Source: Streptomyces sp. 135 (lineage in GTDB: Bacteria > Actinomycetota > Actinomycetes > Streptomycetales > Streptomycetaceae). From it: a stretch of DNA of 64,000 nt. Where the stretch lies: NCBI RefSeq assembly GCF_020026305.1, contig NZ_CP075691.1, positions 3,162,001-3,226,000 on the forward strand, given 5' to 3'. The translations under genes and the position numbers were made by a program. The first letter of the stretch is position 1. Each line of letters starts with the position of its first letter. Shown piece after piece: positions 25,114-33,082 of this stretch. The notes below the pieces were generated by a model that worked only from the letters and a program-made list of their open reading frames with translations, was not told the origin of the DNA and ran no database searches.

Positions 25114-26148
25114 TTACGAGGCGTTCCTCGCCAGGCCGAGCGCGTACTCCGGCCACCACTCGCCCGCCTTCGGGCCACCCCGGCACGTCCCGTCGGACTC
25201 CCCCGGCCGCTTGACCCACAGATACGCGTCGACGAGCGGATCGGCCGTCTTCGTCGTCGGCGTCTCGCCGAGCGCCCGCCCCGGCGGGTTGCACCAGGGG
25301 TCCTTGCCCTTGTCGTAAGGGCCGTTGCCGTTGCGGCCCGTGTCGATGACGAACGGCTTGCCGCCGATCTTCGCCGAGAGCTTCTTGCCGAACTCCGTAC
25401 TGGCCTCGGTGGTCTGGAAGTTGGAGACGTTCACCGAGAAGCCGTCGGCCTGCTCGACGCCGGACCGCTTCAGGGGCTCCCAGAGCGAGTCGGGGTTCTG
25501 CCAGCCCGCGTTGCCCGCGTCGAGGTACACCTTGGTGTTCTTCAGGGACTTGAGCTTGGTGATGGCGCCCTTGAGGAGGTCGTAGCGCTCCTCGTGGAAC
25601 TGCTCGGGCGTGCAGTTGTCGACCATGTGCAGCACCGCGTCGGGCTCCAGGATCACCGTGGCGCGCCGGTCGCCGATGCCCTTGGCGACCTGGTCGACGA
25701 AGGCGCGGTACGCGTTGCCGTCGGCCGCGCCGCCCCCCGAGTACTGGCCGCAGTCGCGGTGCGGAATGTTGTAGAGGACCAGCAGGGCGTCCCGATCCGC
25801 CTTCTCGGCGGCCTCGGTGAAGCCGCGGGCCTGTTCCTCGGCGCTCTCCGGGACGATCCACTCGGACACCGGCTGCTCGGCGATCCGCCGGATCAGCTCG
25901 GCCTCGTCCTTCTTGCCGTCCTTCTCGTACGAGGCGACCTGCTTGGCCGCGGTCCCCTCCGGGTTGACCCAGTACGGGTCCTTGCTCTTCGGCTGCTGCT
26001 CCGGAGGCCGGCCCGACGTCTTCTCCTCCGGGTCACCACCGGAGGAGGAGCACGCGGAAAGGAGCAGCGCGGCCCCCGCGAGCGCCACCCCCGTCCGCAC
26101 CCCCCGGGCCGCGAGACCATGTCCGCGGCGGGTGTCTTTGCGGTACAT
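25114..26148 (-). CDS. cslZ: GH6 endoglucanase-like lipoprotein CslZ
   Basis: A 344-aa glycoside hydrolase family 6 enzyme, a cellulase-type partner of CslA/GlxA. ATG 26148 has AAGGGGGAG upstream. The signal peptide ends in the lipobox LLLSAC (Cys about 33), so it is anchored on the outside of the membrane. GH6 catalytic landmarks are LLVLYNIPHRDCGQYSGGGA (first acid region, Asp in RDC), VILEPDAVLHM (second Asp) and the substrate-site blocks VYLDAGNAGW, SVNVSNFQTTE and VIDTGRNGNGP. The bacterial tip-glycan model has it trim or release nascent glucan. Convergent with glxA. Confidence 0.92.
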   Translation of the reverse strand: MYRKDTRRGHGLAARGVRTGVALAGAALLLSACSSSGGDPEEKTSGRPPEQQPKSKDPYWVNPEGTAAKQVASYEKDGKKDEAELIRRIAEQPVSEWIVPESAEEQARGFTEAAEKADRDALLVLYNIPHRDCGQYSGGGAADGNAYRAFVDQVAKGIGDRRATVILEPDAVLHMVDNCTPEQFHEERYDLLKGAITKLKSLKNTKVYLDAGNAGWQNPDSLWEPLKRSGVEQADGFSVNVSNFQTTEASTEFGKKLSAKIGGKPFVIDTGRNGNGPYDKGKDPWCNPPGRALGETPTTKTADPLVDAYLWVKRPGESDGTCRGGPKAGEWWPEYALGLARNAS

Positions 26149-26284
26149 CCACTCCCCCTTGGGCGCACTGTCCGTATCTCAATCCTGACATACGGTCCTT
26201 TGCCCCACGAGTGCTGTCACCAAGGGCCGTTACCGTGCGCGTCGGCAGGGTAGGCAGAGCGTGCGGAGAGGGGAGGAGAGGGCC

Positions 26285-27043
26285 ATGGGGGACCACCCAT
26301 GCGAACTGCGGCTCGCGGAGATCCTGGTGGAGAGCGCGGACACGCTGGCCGACGATTTCGACCCCGAGGGCTATCTGCGGCGGCTCTCGGACCACTCCGT
26401 GGAACTGCTCGGCGCGCAGGGCGCGGGCGTGATGTACACCGGCGGGGGCGGCGGGGTCCGCCTCATCACCGGGAGCAGGCGGCCGGCGGCGGTGCGCGCC
26501 CTGTTGGCGGCGCAGCACCGGGGCGGTCCGTGTCTCGAGGGCTTCGGGACGGGCAGGCCCGTGCCGCCGGTCCGGATCGACCGCGCCGAAGTGGCGTCCC
26601 GGTGGCCCGCGTTCGCCGAACGGGCCGGTGAGCACGGCGTCACGGCGACGTTCACGGTGCCGCTGCGGCACCGCGGCCCGGTCCTCGGGGTACTCAACGT
26701 CTTCGTGTCGCAGGCGCACGGGACGGAGCCCGCCGAGCGGGAGCTGCGGCTGCTGCGGGTGCTCGCGGACGCCGCGGCGGTGGGCCTGCACAACCACCGC
26801 ACGCACACGCGGTACCGCACGCTGTCCGCACAGCTACAGGGCGCGCTGGACAGCCGTATCCGCATCGAACAGGCCAAAGGCGTCCTGGCCGAGCGCTGGA
26901 ACACGGGGGTGGACGAGGCTTTTGAGGCGCTGCGGTGTTACGCGCGCAGGGAGAGCCGGCTCATCGACGTGGTCGCCGCGCAGGTGATCGAGGGAACCCT
27001 CGGCGTCGAGGAGCTGCGGCAGGTGCGGCCCGGGCGGTCCTGA
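26285..27043 (+). CDS. GAF-ANTAR RNA-binding antiterminator
   Basis: A 252-aa cytoplasmic regulator. ATG 26285 lies behind GGGGAGGAGAGGG; GTG 26261 is a poorer alternative since the ribosome site lies inside it. Residues about 20-175 form a GAF sensor domain (VELLGAQGAGVMYTGGGGG to LRLLRVLADAAAVGLHNH). Residues 190-245 are an ANTAR domain (RTLSAQLQGALDSRIRIEQAKGVLAERWNTGVDEAFEALRCYARRESRLIDVVAAQVIEG), which binds paired hexaloop hairpins in nascent RNA. Neighbours give no hint to its signal. Confidence 0.9.
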   Translation: MGDHPCELRLAEILVESADTLADDFDPEGYLRRLSDHSVELLGAQGAGVMYTGGGGGVRLITGSRRPAAVRALLAAQHRGGPCLEGFGTGRPVPPVRIDRAEVASRWPAFAERAGEHGVTATFTVPLRHRGPVLGVLNVFVSQAHGTEPAERELRLLRVLADAAAVGLHNHRTHTRYRTLSAQLQGALDSRIRIEQAKGVLAERWNTGVDEAFEALRCYARRESRLIDVVAAQVIEGTLGVEELRQVRPGRS

Positions 27044-27411
27044 GAGGGCGGGCCGGGCCACGGAGGGGTGCGGGGCCCACCGCGTGGCCACTTGGCGCCG
27101 TCCGTCGCAGGGCCGCCTCTAGGCCGCCGCGCGCATTCGCCCTAGAGTCTCTTGCACGGCCCAAGCCCCTGGCCTTGCGGGTCGTTCCGGAATCCGGGAC
27201 CACCCGTGCACCTCCCGCGCCGGCGCCGGGTTCCTCCCGCAGCTCGTGCGCGCGCGGTCGAGGACCAGCCCGGTCGGCGGCTCCCCGGGGGGGGGAGCGG
27301 GTCGCCGATCGGGCCAGGTGAGCCCGGCGGCCGGTGGAACCGCCCCGGACCCGGCGGGGTGTTGACAGGGACGCGACGCGCTGGGACTCTCCGTGACGAC
27401 AAGTCCATACA
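27044..27411. other. Leader region before the cobalamin riboswitch
   Basis: No supportable gene in these 368 bases. TTGACA at 27362-27367 is a likely -35 element of the riboswitch transcript, with a weak -10 about 17 bases later (GACTCT). Confidence 0.45.
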
Positions 27412-27518
27412 TCGAGGCGACGGTTGACAGGAACCCGGTGCGAATCCGGGACGGTCCCGCCACTGTGACCGCGTACGCACGCTCGTACGCGGAAGTCAGG
27501 AACTGAGCCGTCGTCCTC
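27412..27518 (+). promoter_or_regulatory. Cobalamin (adenosylcobalamin) riboswitch
   Basis: The B12-box family core is plain: GAACCCGGTGCGAATCCGGG, then GACGGTCCCGCCACTGTGACC, an extended arm GCGTACGC...GCGTACGC-like, and GAAGTCAGGAACTGAGCC, closed by a basal pairing of GGCGACGG with CCGTCGTC. It lies 40 bases before cbtB and should shut off expression when cobalamin is abundant. Confidence 0.95.
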
Positions 27519-27559
27519 CTGCCATGGGGCGTGGAAACCCCAGAAGGAGGCCCACCGGT

Positions 27560-27781
27560 ATGTCCCTGCACTCCGCAGCTCCGCACACCGACACCACGGC
27601 GAGCCAGGCCGCCGTGACGCAGACCCGCGACTGGCTGATCGCATCGGCCGCCGCGGTCATCGCGCTCATCGCGCTGTACGCCGTGTTCATGGACAACGGC
27701 TCGCTGATCTCGGCGACCGGCGACTACCTCCACGAGTTCGCGCACGACGGCCGGCACCTCTTCGGCGCCCCGTGCCACTGA
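27560..27781 (+). CDS. cbtB: Cobalt transporter subunit CbtB
   Basis: A 73-aa single-span membrane protein. ATG 27560 is placed by AAGGAGG at 27544-27550. One helix (LIASAAAVIALIALYAVFMD) is followed by the CbtB metal-binding tail HEFAHDGRHLFGAPCH. It lies directly behind the cobalamin riboswitch and in front of cbtA; the two form a cobalt importer supplying B12 synthesis. Confidence 0.93.
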   Translation: MSLHSAAPHTDTTASQAAVTQTRDWLIASAAAVIALIALYAVFMDNGSLISATGDYLHEFAHDGRHLFGAPCH

Positions 27782-27804
27782 CCGGGCGGACGGACACGAG
27801 CACC

Positions 27805-28590
27805 ATGCCCACATCACCCGTACTCCCGCTGCTCGGACGCGGCCTGGTGGCGGGAGGAGCGGCGGGCCTCGCCGCCGGCCTCTTCTCCCTGCTGCTCGCC
27901 GAGCCCCTGATGGACCGCGCGATCCGCGCCGAGGAGAGACGCTCGGCCGCCGAGGAGCACGCGCACGGCGCGGCGCAGGCCATCCAGCACCACGAGGAGC
28001 TGTTCAGCCGCTCCACCCAGCACGGCGGCCTGGTCGTGACCGCGGTCGTCGCGGGCCTTGCCCTCGGCGTGCTGGTCGCCGTCGCGTACGCCGCGGTGCA
28101 CCGGCGGGATCCGCGCGCGCTGCCGTGGCCGCGCGCGCTGGCCTTCTGCGGCGCGGCCTTCCTCGCGGTCTCGCTCCTGCCCGGGATCCGCTATCCGGCG
28201 AACCCGCCGGGCGTCGGCGACGCGGGCACCGTCGGCGACCGCCAGGCGCTCTGGCTCGCCTCGGTCGCCATCGGCGTGCTCGGCATGTTCCTCGTGCGCC
28301 AGGTGTACGTGCGCCTCGTCGCGCGTCCCGAACCGGTGCGGCACATCGCGACGGCGCTCACCGCGGTCGCCGTCCTCCTTGCGCTCTTCCTGCTGCCGGG
28401 CAACCCCGACCCGGTGCCGGTCGAGGCGTCGCTGCTGTGGGAGTTCCGCATGCTGTCGCTCGCCTCGCACGCCCTGCTGTGGGCGGTGTTCGCGGCGGTC
28501 TTCGGCGCCCTGGGGGTGCGCGCGGCGGCCCGGAGCGCCGTCGAGGTGACCGCTCCGGCCCCGTCACCGGCCGGGCAGCGGGTCGCCTGA
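27805..28590 (+). CDS. cbtA: Cobalt transporter subunit CbtA
   Basis: A 261-aa membrane protein with about five to six helices (VLPLLGRGLVAGGAAGLAAGLFSLL at the start). A loop rich in His (EEHAHGAAQAIQHHEELFSRSTQHGG, residues about 46-72) is typical of CbtA. I chose ATG 27805; GTG 27772 is in frame but overlaps the cbtB stop region and has no ribosome site. The gene is co-transcribed with cbtB under the riboswitch. Confidence 0.9.
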   Translation: MPTSPVLPLLGRGLVAGGAAGLAAGLFSLLLAEPLMDRAIRAEERRSAAEEHAHGAAQAIQHHEELFSRSTQHGGLVVTAVVAGLALGVLVAVAYAAVHRRDPRALPWPRALAFCGAAFLAVSLLPGIRYPANPPGVGDAGTVGDRQALWLASVAIGVLGMFLVRQVYVRLVARPEPVRHIATALTAVAVLLALFLLPGNPDPVPVEASLLWEFRMLSLASHALLWAVFAAVFGALGVRAAARSAVEVTAPAPSPAGQRVA

Positions 28591-28607
28591 CGGGGGCGGC
28601 GCCGGGT

Positions 28608-29274
28608 CTAGCGCCGCACTCCCGTGAGGTACGCCGAGACGATCACGTTCGCCGTGTAGGTGCGGGTGGCCCGGTCGAAGGTGCCGCCGCAGGTGATGAG
28701 GCGCAGTTCGGCGCGGCCCTCCTCGTGGGGGCCGTAGGCCTTCTTCGCGTCGAAGCGGTCGCTGGTGACGACCTGGACGTCGTCGATCGTGAACTGTGCG
28801 ACGGTGCCGTCGTCGCGGGTCACCTCGATCTTCTCGCCGGGGCGCGCCGCGCTGAGGTCGTAGAAGACGGCCGGGTCCGTCTCGGTGTCGACGTGGCCGA
28901 CGAAGAGGGCCGCGCCGGGGGCGCCGGGGCGGGTGCCGCCGCCGTACCAGCCGACGGCGTCCGCCTCGGCGAACGGCGGCGGGTCGATCGCGCCGCGGGC
29001 GTCCAGGCCGCGGGCGGTCACCGGGGCGCCGATCTTCAGGGACGGCACTCGACGCGCGCCGGGCGGGCGCCAACGGCTCGTGGGCGGGCGGCAGTTCGAC
29101 CGCGTGGGGGCGGCCGACCGCCGCCACGTCGCCGGTCGCGGGCCCCGAAAGGCCGCCGGGCAGGCTCGTGAGGCCGCTGCCCCACAGCGCGAGGCCCACC
29201 AGGAGGACCGCCCAGGCGACGCCGGTCAGCAGGCGTCCGGACCCGGACGGGCGTTCGCCGCCGGACACGCTCAC
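28608..29274 (-). pseudogene. Class F sortase, split by a frameshift
   Basis: One frame from GTG 29274 gives the signal-anchor part (SGRLLTGVAWAVLLVGLALWGSGL). A second frame from about 29048 gives the enzyme: VPSLKIGAPVTARGLDARGAIDPPP, the catalytic His in ALFVGHVDTETDPAVFY, Cys in LRLITCGGTFDRATRTYTANVI and an Arg six residues later. Joining needs a net shift at about 29040-29065, where TGCCGTCCCTG follows a GC run; a missing pair of bases would fit. Class F sortases anchor or link surface proteins in actinobacteria. The following secreted protein gene is a possible substrate or partner. Confidence 0.75.
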
Positions 29275-29284
29275 GTCCCGCCCG

Positions 29285-29836
29285 TCACTCGGAGCGGCGC
29301 CGGCGGACGCTGCGGAAGGCCACGGCGACCGCCGCGACGCCCGCGAGGATCAGGCCGATCACGGCGTGCCGGGTGCCGGGTCCCGCCTCGTCGGCCCCGT
29401 CGGCCTCCGCGGACACCGTCGAGGTGAGGTGGGCGGTGCCGCCGCCCCCGGCGCGCACCGGGGCGGCGGGCTCCGGGTTCCGCTGGTTGATCCGGACCGT
29501 GCCGGTGCCCTGGTGGGGGTGGCCGTCGCAGATGACGGTGACGTCGTACGAACCGGAGAGGCCGCCCCGGATCTCGGCGTTGCCGTGCAGCGCGTCCTTC
29601 CCGCCCCGGCCGGTGAGCTTCGCGTCCCCCTCGAAGGCACCGGACCCGGCCGTCCCGCTGCTGCCCTCACAGCCCGAGACGCGCACCTCGACGGTGGCGC
29701 CGGCCTGAGCGTCGGCCGGGGTGACCTCGGCCTGTACGGCACCGTCCTCGTGGGCCCGGGCCGCGCCGACGGGCAGGGCGAGCGCCAGGACGACGGCCGC
29801 ACCCGCCCCACGAAGAGCAAGGGATCGTATACACAT
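29285..29836 (-). CDS. Secreted, membrane-tethered protein of unknown function
   Basis: A 183-aa protein. ATG 29836 has a near-perfect AGGAGG eight bases before it. Signal peptide (MCIRSLALRGAGAAVVLALALPVGAARA), then an Ig-like extracellular region with two Cys (VSGCEGSSG, VTVICDGHPHQGTG) that may form a disulfide, an Ala/Glu-rich linker, and a C-terminal helix (HAVIGLILAGVAAVAVAF) before a basic RSVRRRRSE tail. There is no LPXTG motif, so it is not an obvious sortase substrate, but it sits directly upstream of the sortase gene and the two may be co-expressed. Confidence 0.75.
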   Translation of the reverse strand: MCIRSLALRGAGAAVVLALALPVGAARAHEDGAVQAEVTPADAQAGATVEVRVSGCEGSSGTAGSGAFEGDAKLTGRGGKDALHGNAEIRGGLSGSYDVTVICDGHPHQGTGTVRINQRNPEPAAPVRAGGGGTAHLTSTVSAEADGADEAGPGTRHAVIGLILAGVAAVAVAFRSVRRRRSE

Positions 29837-29958
29837 CGTGAACCTCCTGTCCTTCGAGGTTCACGCGCGGTGACGCTCTTCGCATCCCGGTACGGGGCCA
29901 AACGGGCGGGGGCCCGGGCCCCGCACCGGCGAGGGGGCGGGGTCGCGGGCCGTGGGGG

Positions 29959-30738
29959 TCAGACGCGGTCGACCAGGTCGGCGATGGAGTCCACGACGGT
30001 GGACGGCCGGAAGGGGTACTTGTCGATGTCGCGCCGCGACGTCAGGCCGGTGAGCACCAGGAACGTCTCCATGCCCGCTTCGAGACCGGCGAGGACGTCG
30101 GTGTCCATGCGGTCGCCGATCATCGCGCTGGTCTCCGAGTGGGCCCCGATGGCGTTCAGCCCCGTCCGCATCATCAGCGGATTCGGCTTGCCCGCGAAGT
30201 ACGGGTTCTTGCCGGTCGCCTTGGTGATCAGCGCGGCGACGGCGCCGGTGGCGGGCAGCGGGCCCTCGGTGGAGGGGCCGGTCTCGTCGGGGTTGGTGCA
30301 GATGAAGCGGGCCCCGCCGTTGATGAGGCGCACCGCCTTGGTCATGGCCTCGAAGGAGTAGGTGCGGGTCTCGCCGAGCACCACGTAGTCCGGGTCGTGG
30401 TCGGTCAGGACGTACCCGATGTCGTGCAGGGCCGTGGTCAGGCCCGCCTCGCCGATGACGTAGGCCGTGCCGCCGGGGCGCTGGTCGTCCAGGAACTTGG
30501 CGGTGGCGAGCGCGGAGGTCCAGATGTTCTCGACGGGCACTTCGAGGCCCATGCGGGTCAGCCGGGCCTGGAGGTCGCGCGCGGTGTAGATGGAGTTGTT
30601 CGTCAGCACCAGGAAGGGCTTGCCGGAGTCGCGCAGCTTCTTGATGAACGCGTCGGCACCGGGGATCGGGACGCCCTCGTGAATGAGTACGCCGTCCATG
30701 TCGGTGAGCCACGATTCGATGGGCTTGCGCTCTGCCAT
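29959..30738 (-). CDS. HAD-IIA family phosphatase (NagD-like)
   Basis: A 259-aa cytoplasmic haloacid dehalogenase hydrolase. ATG 30738 gives the family start MAERKPIESWLTDMDGVLIHEG, with catalytic Asp pair DMDG. Motif II is LVLTNNS, the cap is between motifs II and III, motif III Lys is in AGKPNPLMM and motif IV acidic residues in MIGDRMDTDVLAG. NagD/4-nitrophenylphosphatase relatives act on sugar or nucleotide monophosphates. It is downstream of the phosphonate genes in the same direction, but its link to phosphonate metabolism is only positional. Confidence 0.9.
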   Translation of the reverse strand: MAERKPIESWLTDMDGVLIHEGVPIPGADAFIKKLRDSGKPFLVLTNNSIYTARDLQARLTRMGLEVPVENIWTSALATAKFLDDQRPGGTAYVIGEAGLTTALHDIGYVLTDHDPDYVVLGETRTYSFEAMTKAVRLINGGARFICTNPDETGPSTEGPLPATGAVAALITKATGKNPYFAGKPNPLMMRTGLNAIGAHSETSAMIGDRMDTDVLAGLEAGMETFLVLTGLTSRRDIDKYPFRPSTVVDSIADLVDRV

Positions 30739-30812
30739 GAGGTGCACTCCTGCGGTGTACGGGTTGGCTGGGGCGCCGGGACAGCGCTGTGCCGACGCCC
30801 CCCACCCTACGA

Positions 30813-32381
30813 TCAGCTGCCGATGGCCGACTTCCAGTCCTCCACGTAGCTCCGGAGGTTCTCCGAAATGTCCGCCCAGTCCGGCTCCAAGATCTCGACG
30901 CCGTCCATGATCTTGTCGAGGGCGACCGCGTTGGCGTCGGTGGCCTTGACGTCCTTGCGGGCCGCGAAGCCGCCGCCGACCTCGCTCACCTGCCGCTGCG
31001 CATCCTGGCTGAGCAGATGGTCGAGGAGCTTCTTCGCGTTGGCGCCGTGCGGGGCCTTGTCGACGAGTCCGGCCGCGTAGGGCAGGGCGAAGGTGGTCGG
31101 TTCGCCGCCTTCCTTGGCGGGGAACCAGATCTTGAGGTTCGGCATGTCCTTGGACTGGGCGTAGTTCATCTGGACGTCGCCGTTGGCGGCGAGCAGTTCG
31201 CCCTTGTCGACCTTGGGCGCCAGTTTGCCGGTGGAGGCGGAGGGGCCGACGTTGTTGGTCTGGAGCTTCTTCAGGTACGCCATCGCGGGCTCGCGGCCGC
31301 CGAAGTCGTGCATGGCCTTGATGAGCACGGCGGTGCCGTCGCCCGCGACGCCGGGCGTGGAGTACTGCACCTTGCCCTTGTACGCGCTGCCGGTCAGGTC
31401 CTCCCACGTCTTGGGGGCCTTGCCGCCCGGCAGCTCCTTCTTGTTGTGGATGAAGCCGAAGTAGTTGTTGACGACGGAGGTCCACTTGCCGTCGGCGGCC
31501 TTGTCGGCGCCGTCGACCTCTTCGGACCCCTTGGGCTTGTACGCCTTCAACAGCCCCTTCTCGTCGGCCTGTTGGATGAAGGGCGGCAGCGTGATGATGA
31601 CGTCGGCCTGGGTGTTGGACTTCTCGCGGACGGCGCGCTGCACCATCTCGCCGGAGCCGCCCCCCACGTAGTTGACCTTGATGCCGGTCGACTCCGTGCG
31701 CGGCGCGCGGTAGAGCTGCTGCGGCGTCCCGCAGTCCTGGAGCCGCGCCCGGTCCATGACGGCGATGCGGTCGGCGAGGGTCAGCGCCTCCACCTGGTCA
31801 TGGGTGACGTACAGGATCGACACGTCCGGCAACTCCCGATGCAGGCGCGCCGGTTCGGCCAGCATGCCGGAGCGAAGCTGCGCGTCGAGCGCGGAGAGCG
31901 GCTCGTCGAGGAGCAGCACGCCCGGCCGGACCGCCAGCGCCCGCGCGATGGCGACGCGCTGCTGCTGGCCGCCGGACAGCTCGCGCGGGAACCGCTTGGC
32001 GTACGCGGCCATCCCGGTCATCTCCAGGGCCTCGGCGACCCGCCCGGCGATTCCGGACTTGGCGGCCTTGCGTGCCTTCAGGCCGAAGGCGACGTTGTCC
32101 TCGACCCGCATGTGCGGGAACAGCGCGTACTGCTGGACGACCATGCCGATGCCCCGCCGGTGCGGCGGCAGCGCGGTGACGTCGCGCTCACCGATGAACA
32201 CGCGCCCCGACGCGGGCCGCACGAAGCCCGCGACGGCCCGCAGCGCGGTGGTCTTCCCGGAGCCGGAGGGTCCGAGCAGCGCCATGACCTCGCCCGGCTC
32301 GACGGTCAGGTCGAGCGCGTCGAGGACGGTGGTCCTGCCGTAGGCGACGCTGACCCGGTCGAAGCGGATGCCGCTGCTCAT
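30813..32381 (-). CDS. In-frame chimera: 2-aminoethylphosphonate ABC ATPase (N-part) fused to its substrate-binding protein (C-part)
   Basis: Residues 1-226 are an ABC ATPase: Walker A GPSGSGKT (37-44), Q-loop, LSGGQQQR (135-142), LLLDEPLSALD, VTHD and TPQQLYRAP, where the TOBE domain should follow. From residue about 230 the protein switches to a PhnS-type phosphonate-binding protein lacking its signal peptide and first lobe: TGIKVNYVGGGSGEMVQRAV, GDGTAVLIKAMHDFGG, NNVGPSASTGKLAPKVDKG to SYVEDWKSAIGS. The junction is near 31690-31702. Normal operons have separate ATPase, permease and binding-protein genes, so a deletion of several kilobases that kept the frame (or an assembly collapse) is the likely origin. 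The binding half could not reach its usual site. Starts in an ATGA overlap with the phosphonatase gene. Confidence 0.8.
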   Translation of the reverse strand: MSSGIRFDRVSVAYGRTTVLDALDLTVEPGEVMALLGPSGSGKTTALRAVAGFVRPASGRVFIGERDVTALPPHRRGIGMVVQQYALFPHMRVEDNVAFGLKARKAAKSGIAGRVAEALEMTGMAAYAKRFPRELSGGQQQRVAIARALAVRPGVLLLDEPLSALDAQLRSGMLAEPARLHRELPDVSILYVTHDQVEALTLADRIAVMDRARLQDCGTPQQLYRAPRTESTGIKVNYVGGGSGEMVQRAVREKSNTQADVIITLPPFIQQADEKGLLKAYKPKGSEEVDGADKAADGKWTSVVNNYFGFIHNKKELPGGKAPKTWEDLTGSAYKGKVQYSTPGVAGDGTAVLIKAMHDFGGREPAMAYLKKLQTNNVGPSASTGKLAPKVDKGELLAANGDVQMNYAQSKDMPNLKIWFPAKEGGEPTTFALPYAAGLVDKAPHGANAKKLLDHLLSQDAQRQVSEVGGGFAARKDVKATDANAVALDKIMDGVEILEPDWADISENLRSYVEDWKSAIGS

Positions 32382-33082
32382 GTCCGCGCCCCGGCGGGCG
32401 GGGCGAGCAGCCCGGGCAGGTCGCCGACCGAGGCGAGGACGTGCGTGGCGCCGTGCTCCCGCAGCTCCGCCTCGCCGTGGGCGCCGGTCAGCACGCCCGC
32501 CCCGGCCCGCACCCCGCTCGTCATGTCGTACGCGGTGTCGCCCACGACGGCGACCTCCTGGACGCCCGCCACGGCCCCGGTGCGCAGGAAGGCGCTGAGC
32601 ACCATGTCCGGGTAGGGCCTGCCCCGGCCGCCCGCGTCGGCGGGGCACAGCGCCAGCTCGACGAGGTCGCGCCAGCCGAGGGCGTCCAGGATGGCGTCCT
32701 GGGTGACGCGGGCGAAGCCGGTGGTCAGTACCACTGTCCTACCGGCCGACTTCAGTTTCTCGATGGCCTCGCGGGCGCCCGGGACCGGTGCGATCCGGCC
32801 GCCGTCGACCAGCTCCCCGTACGCCTTCTCGAAGGCGGCGTTGGCCCGCCGGGCGAGCGCCTCCTCGCCGAAGAGGTGCCGGAAGACGGAGATCTTGGAC
32901 TCGCCCATCGTGGCGCGCACGTACGCGAGCTTCTCGGCGTGGTCGGCCGAGCCGGGCTCGACGCCGAGTCCGGCCGCGGCGGCGGAGAAGGCCCGCTCGA
33001 CGAGGCCGCCGTCGGCGACGGTGGTCCCGGCCATGTCGAGCACGACGAGACCGATGCGGTCGTCCTGCACAGCGCTCACCAT
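32378..33082 (-). CDS. Phosphonatase-like HAD hydrolase (PhnX-like)
   Basis: A hydrolase of the phosphonoacetaldehyde hydrolase-like subfamily, which breaks C-P bonds in phosphonate pathways. Motif I is VVLDMAGTTVADGGLVERAF with the DMAGTT wording of the family, motif II TVVLTTGFARVTQ and motif IV VAVVGDTAYDMTSG. Start is ATG 33082 or GTG 33079, both in the stop of the oxidoreductase (TGATGGTGA-like overlap), so it is coupled. Flanked by the FAD oxidoreductase and the ABC transporter remnant, which fits a 2-aminoethylphosphonate-like catabolic operon. Confidence 0.88.
   Translation of the reverse strand: MVSAVQDDRIGLVVLDMAGTTVADGGLVERAFSAAAAGLGVEPGSADHAEKLAYVRATMGESKISVFRHLFGEEALARRANAAFEKAYGELVDGGRIAPVPGAREAIEKLKSAGRTVVLTTGFARVTQDAILDALGWRDLVELALCPADAGGRGRPYPDMVLSAFLRTGAVAGVQEVAVVGDTAYDMTSGVRAGAGVLTGAHGEAELREHGATHVLASVGDLPGLLAPPAGART

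Noticed and set aside
30813..32648. N-terminal extension of the ABC chimera to 32648
   Set aside because: The extra stretch is an Arg/Gly-rich shadow of the phosphonatase gene; the ATG at 32381 starts the normal ATPase sequence.
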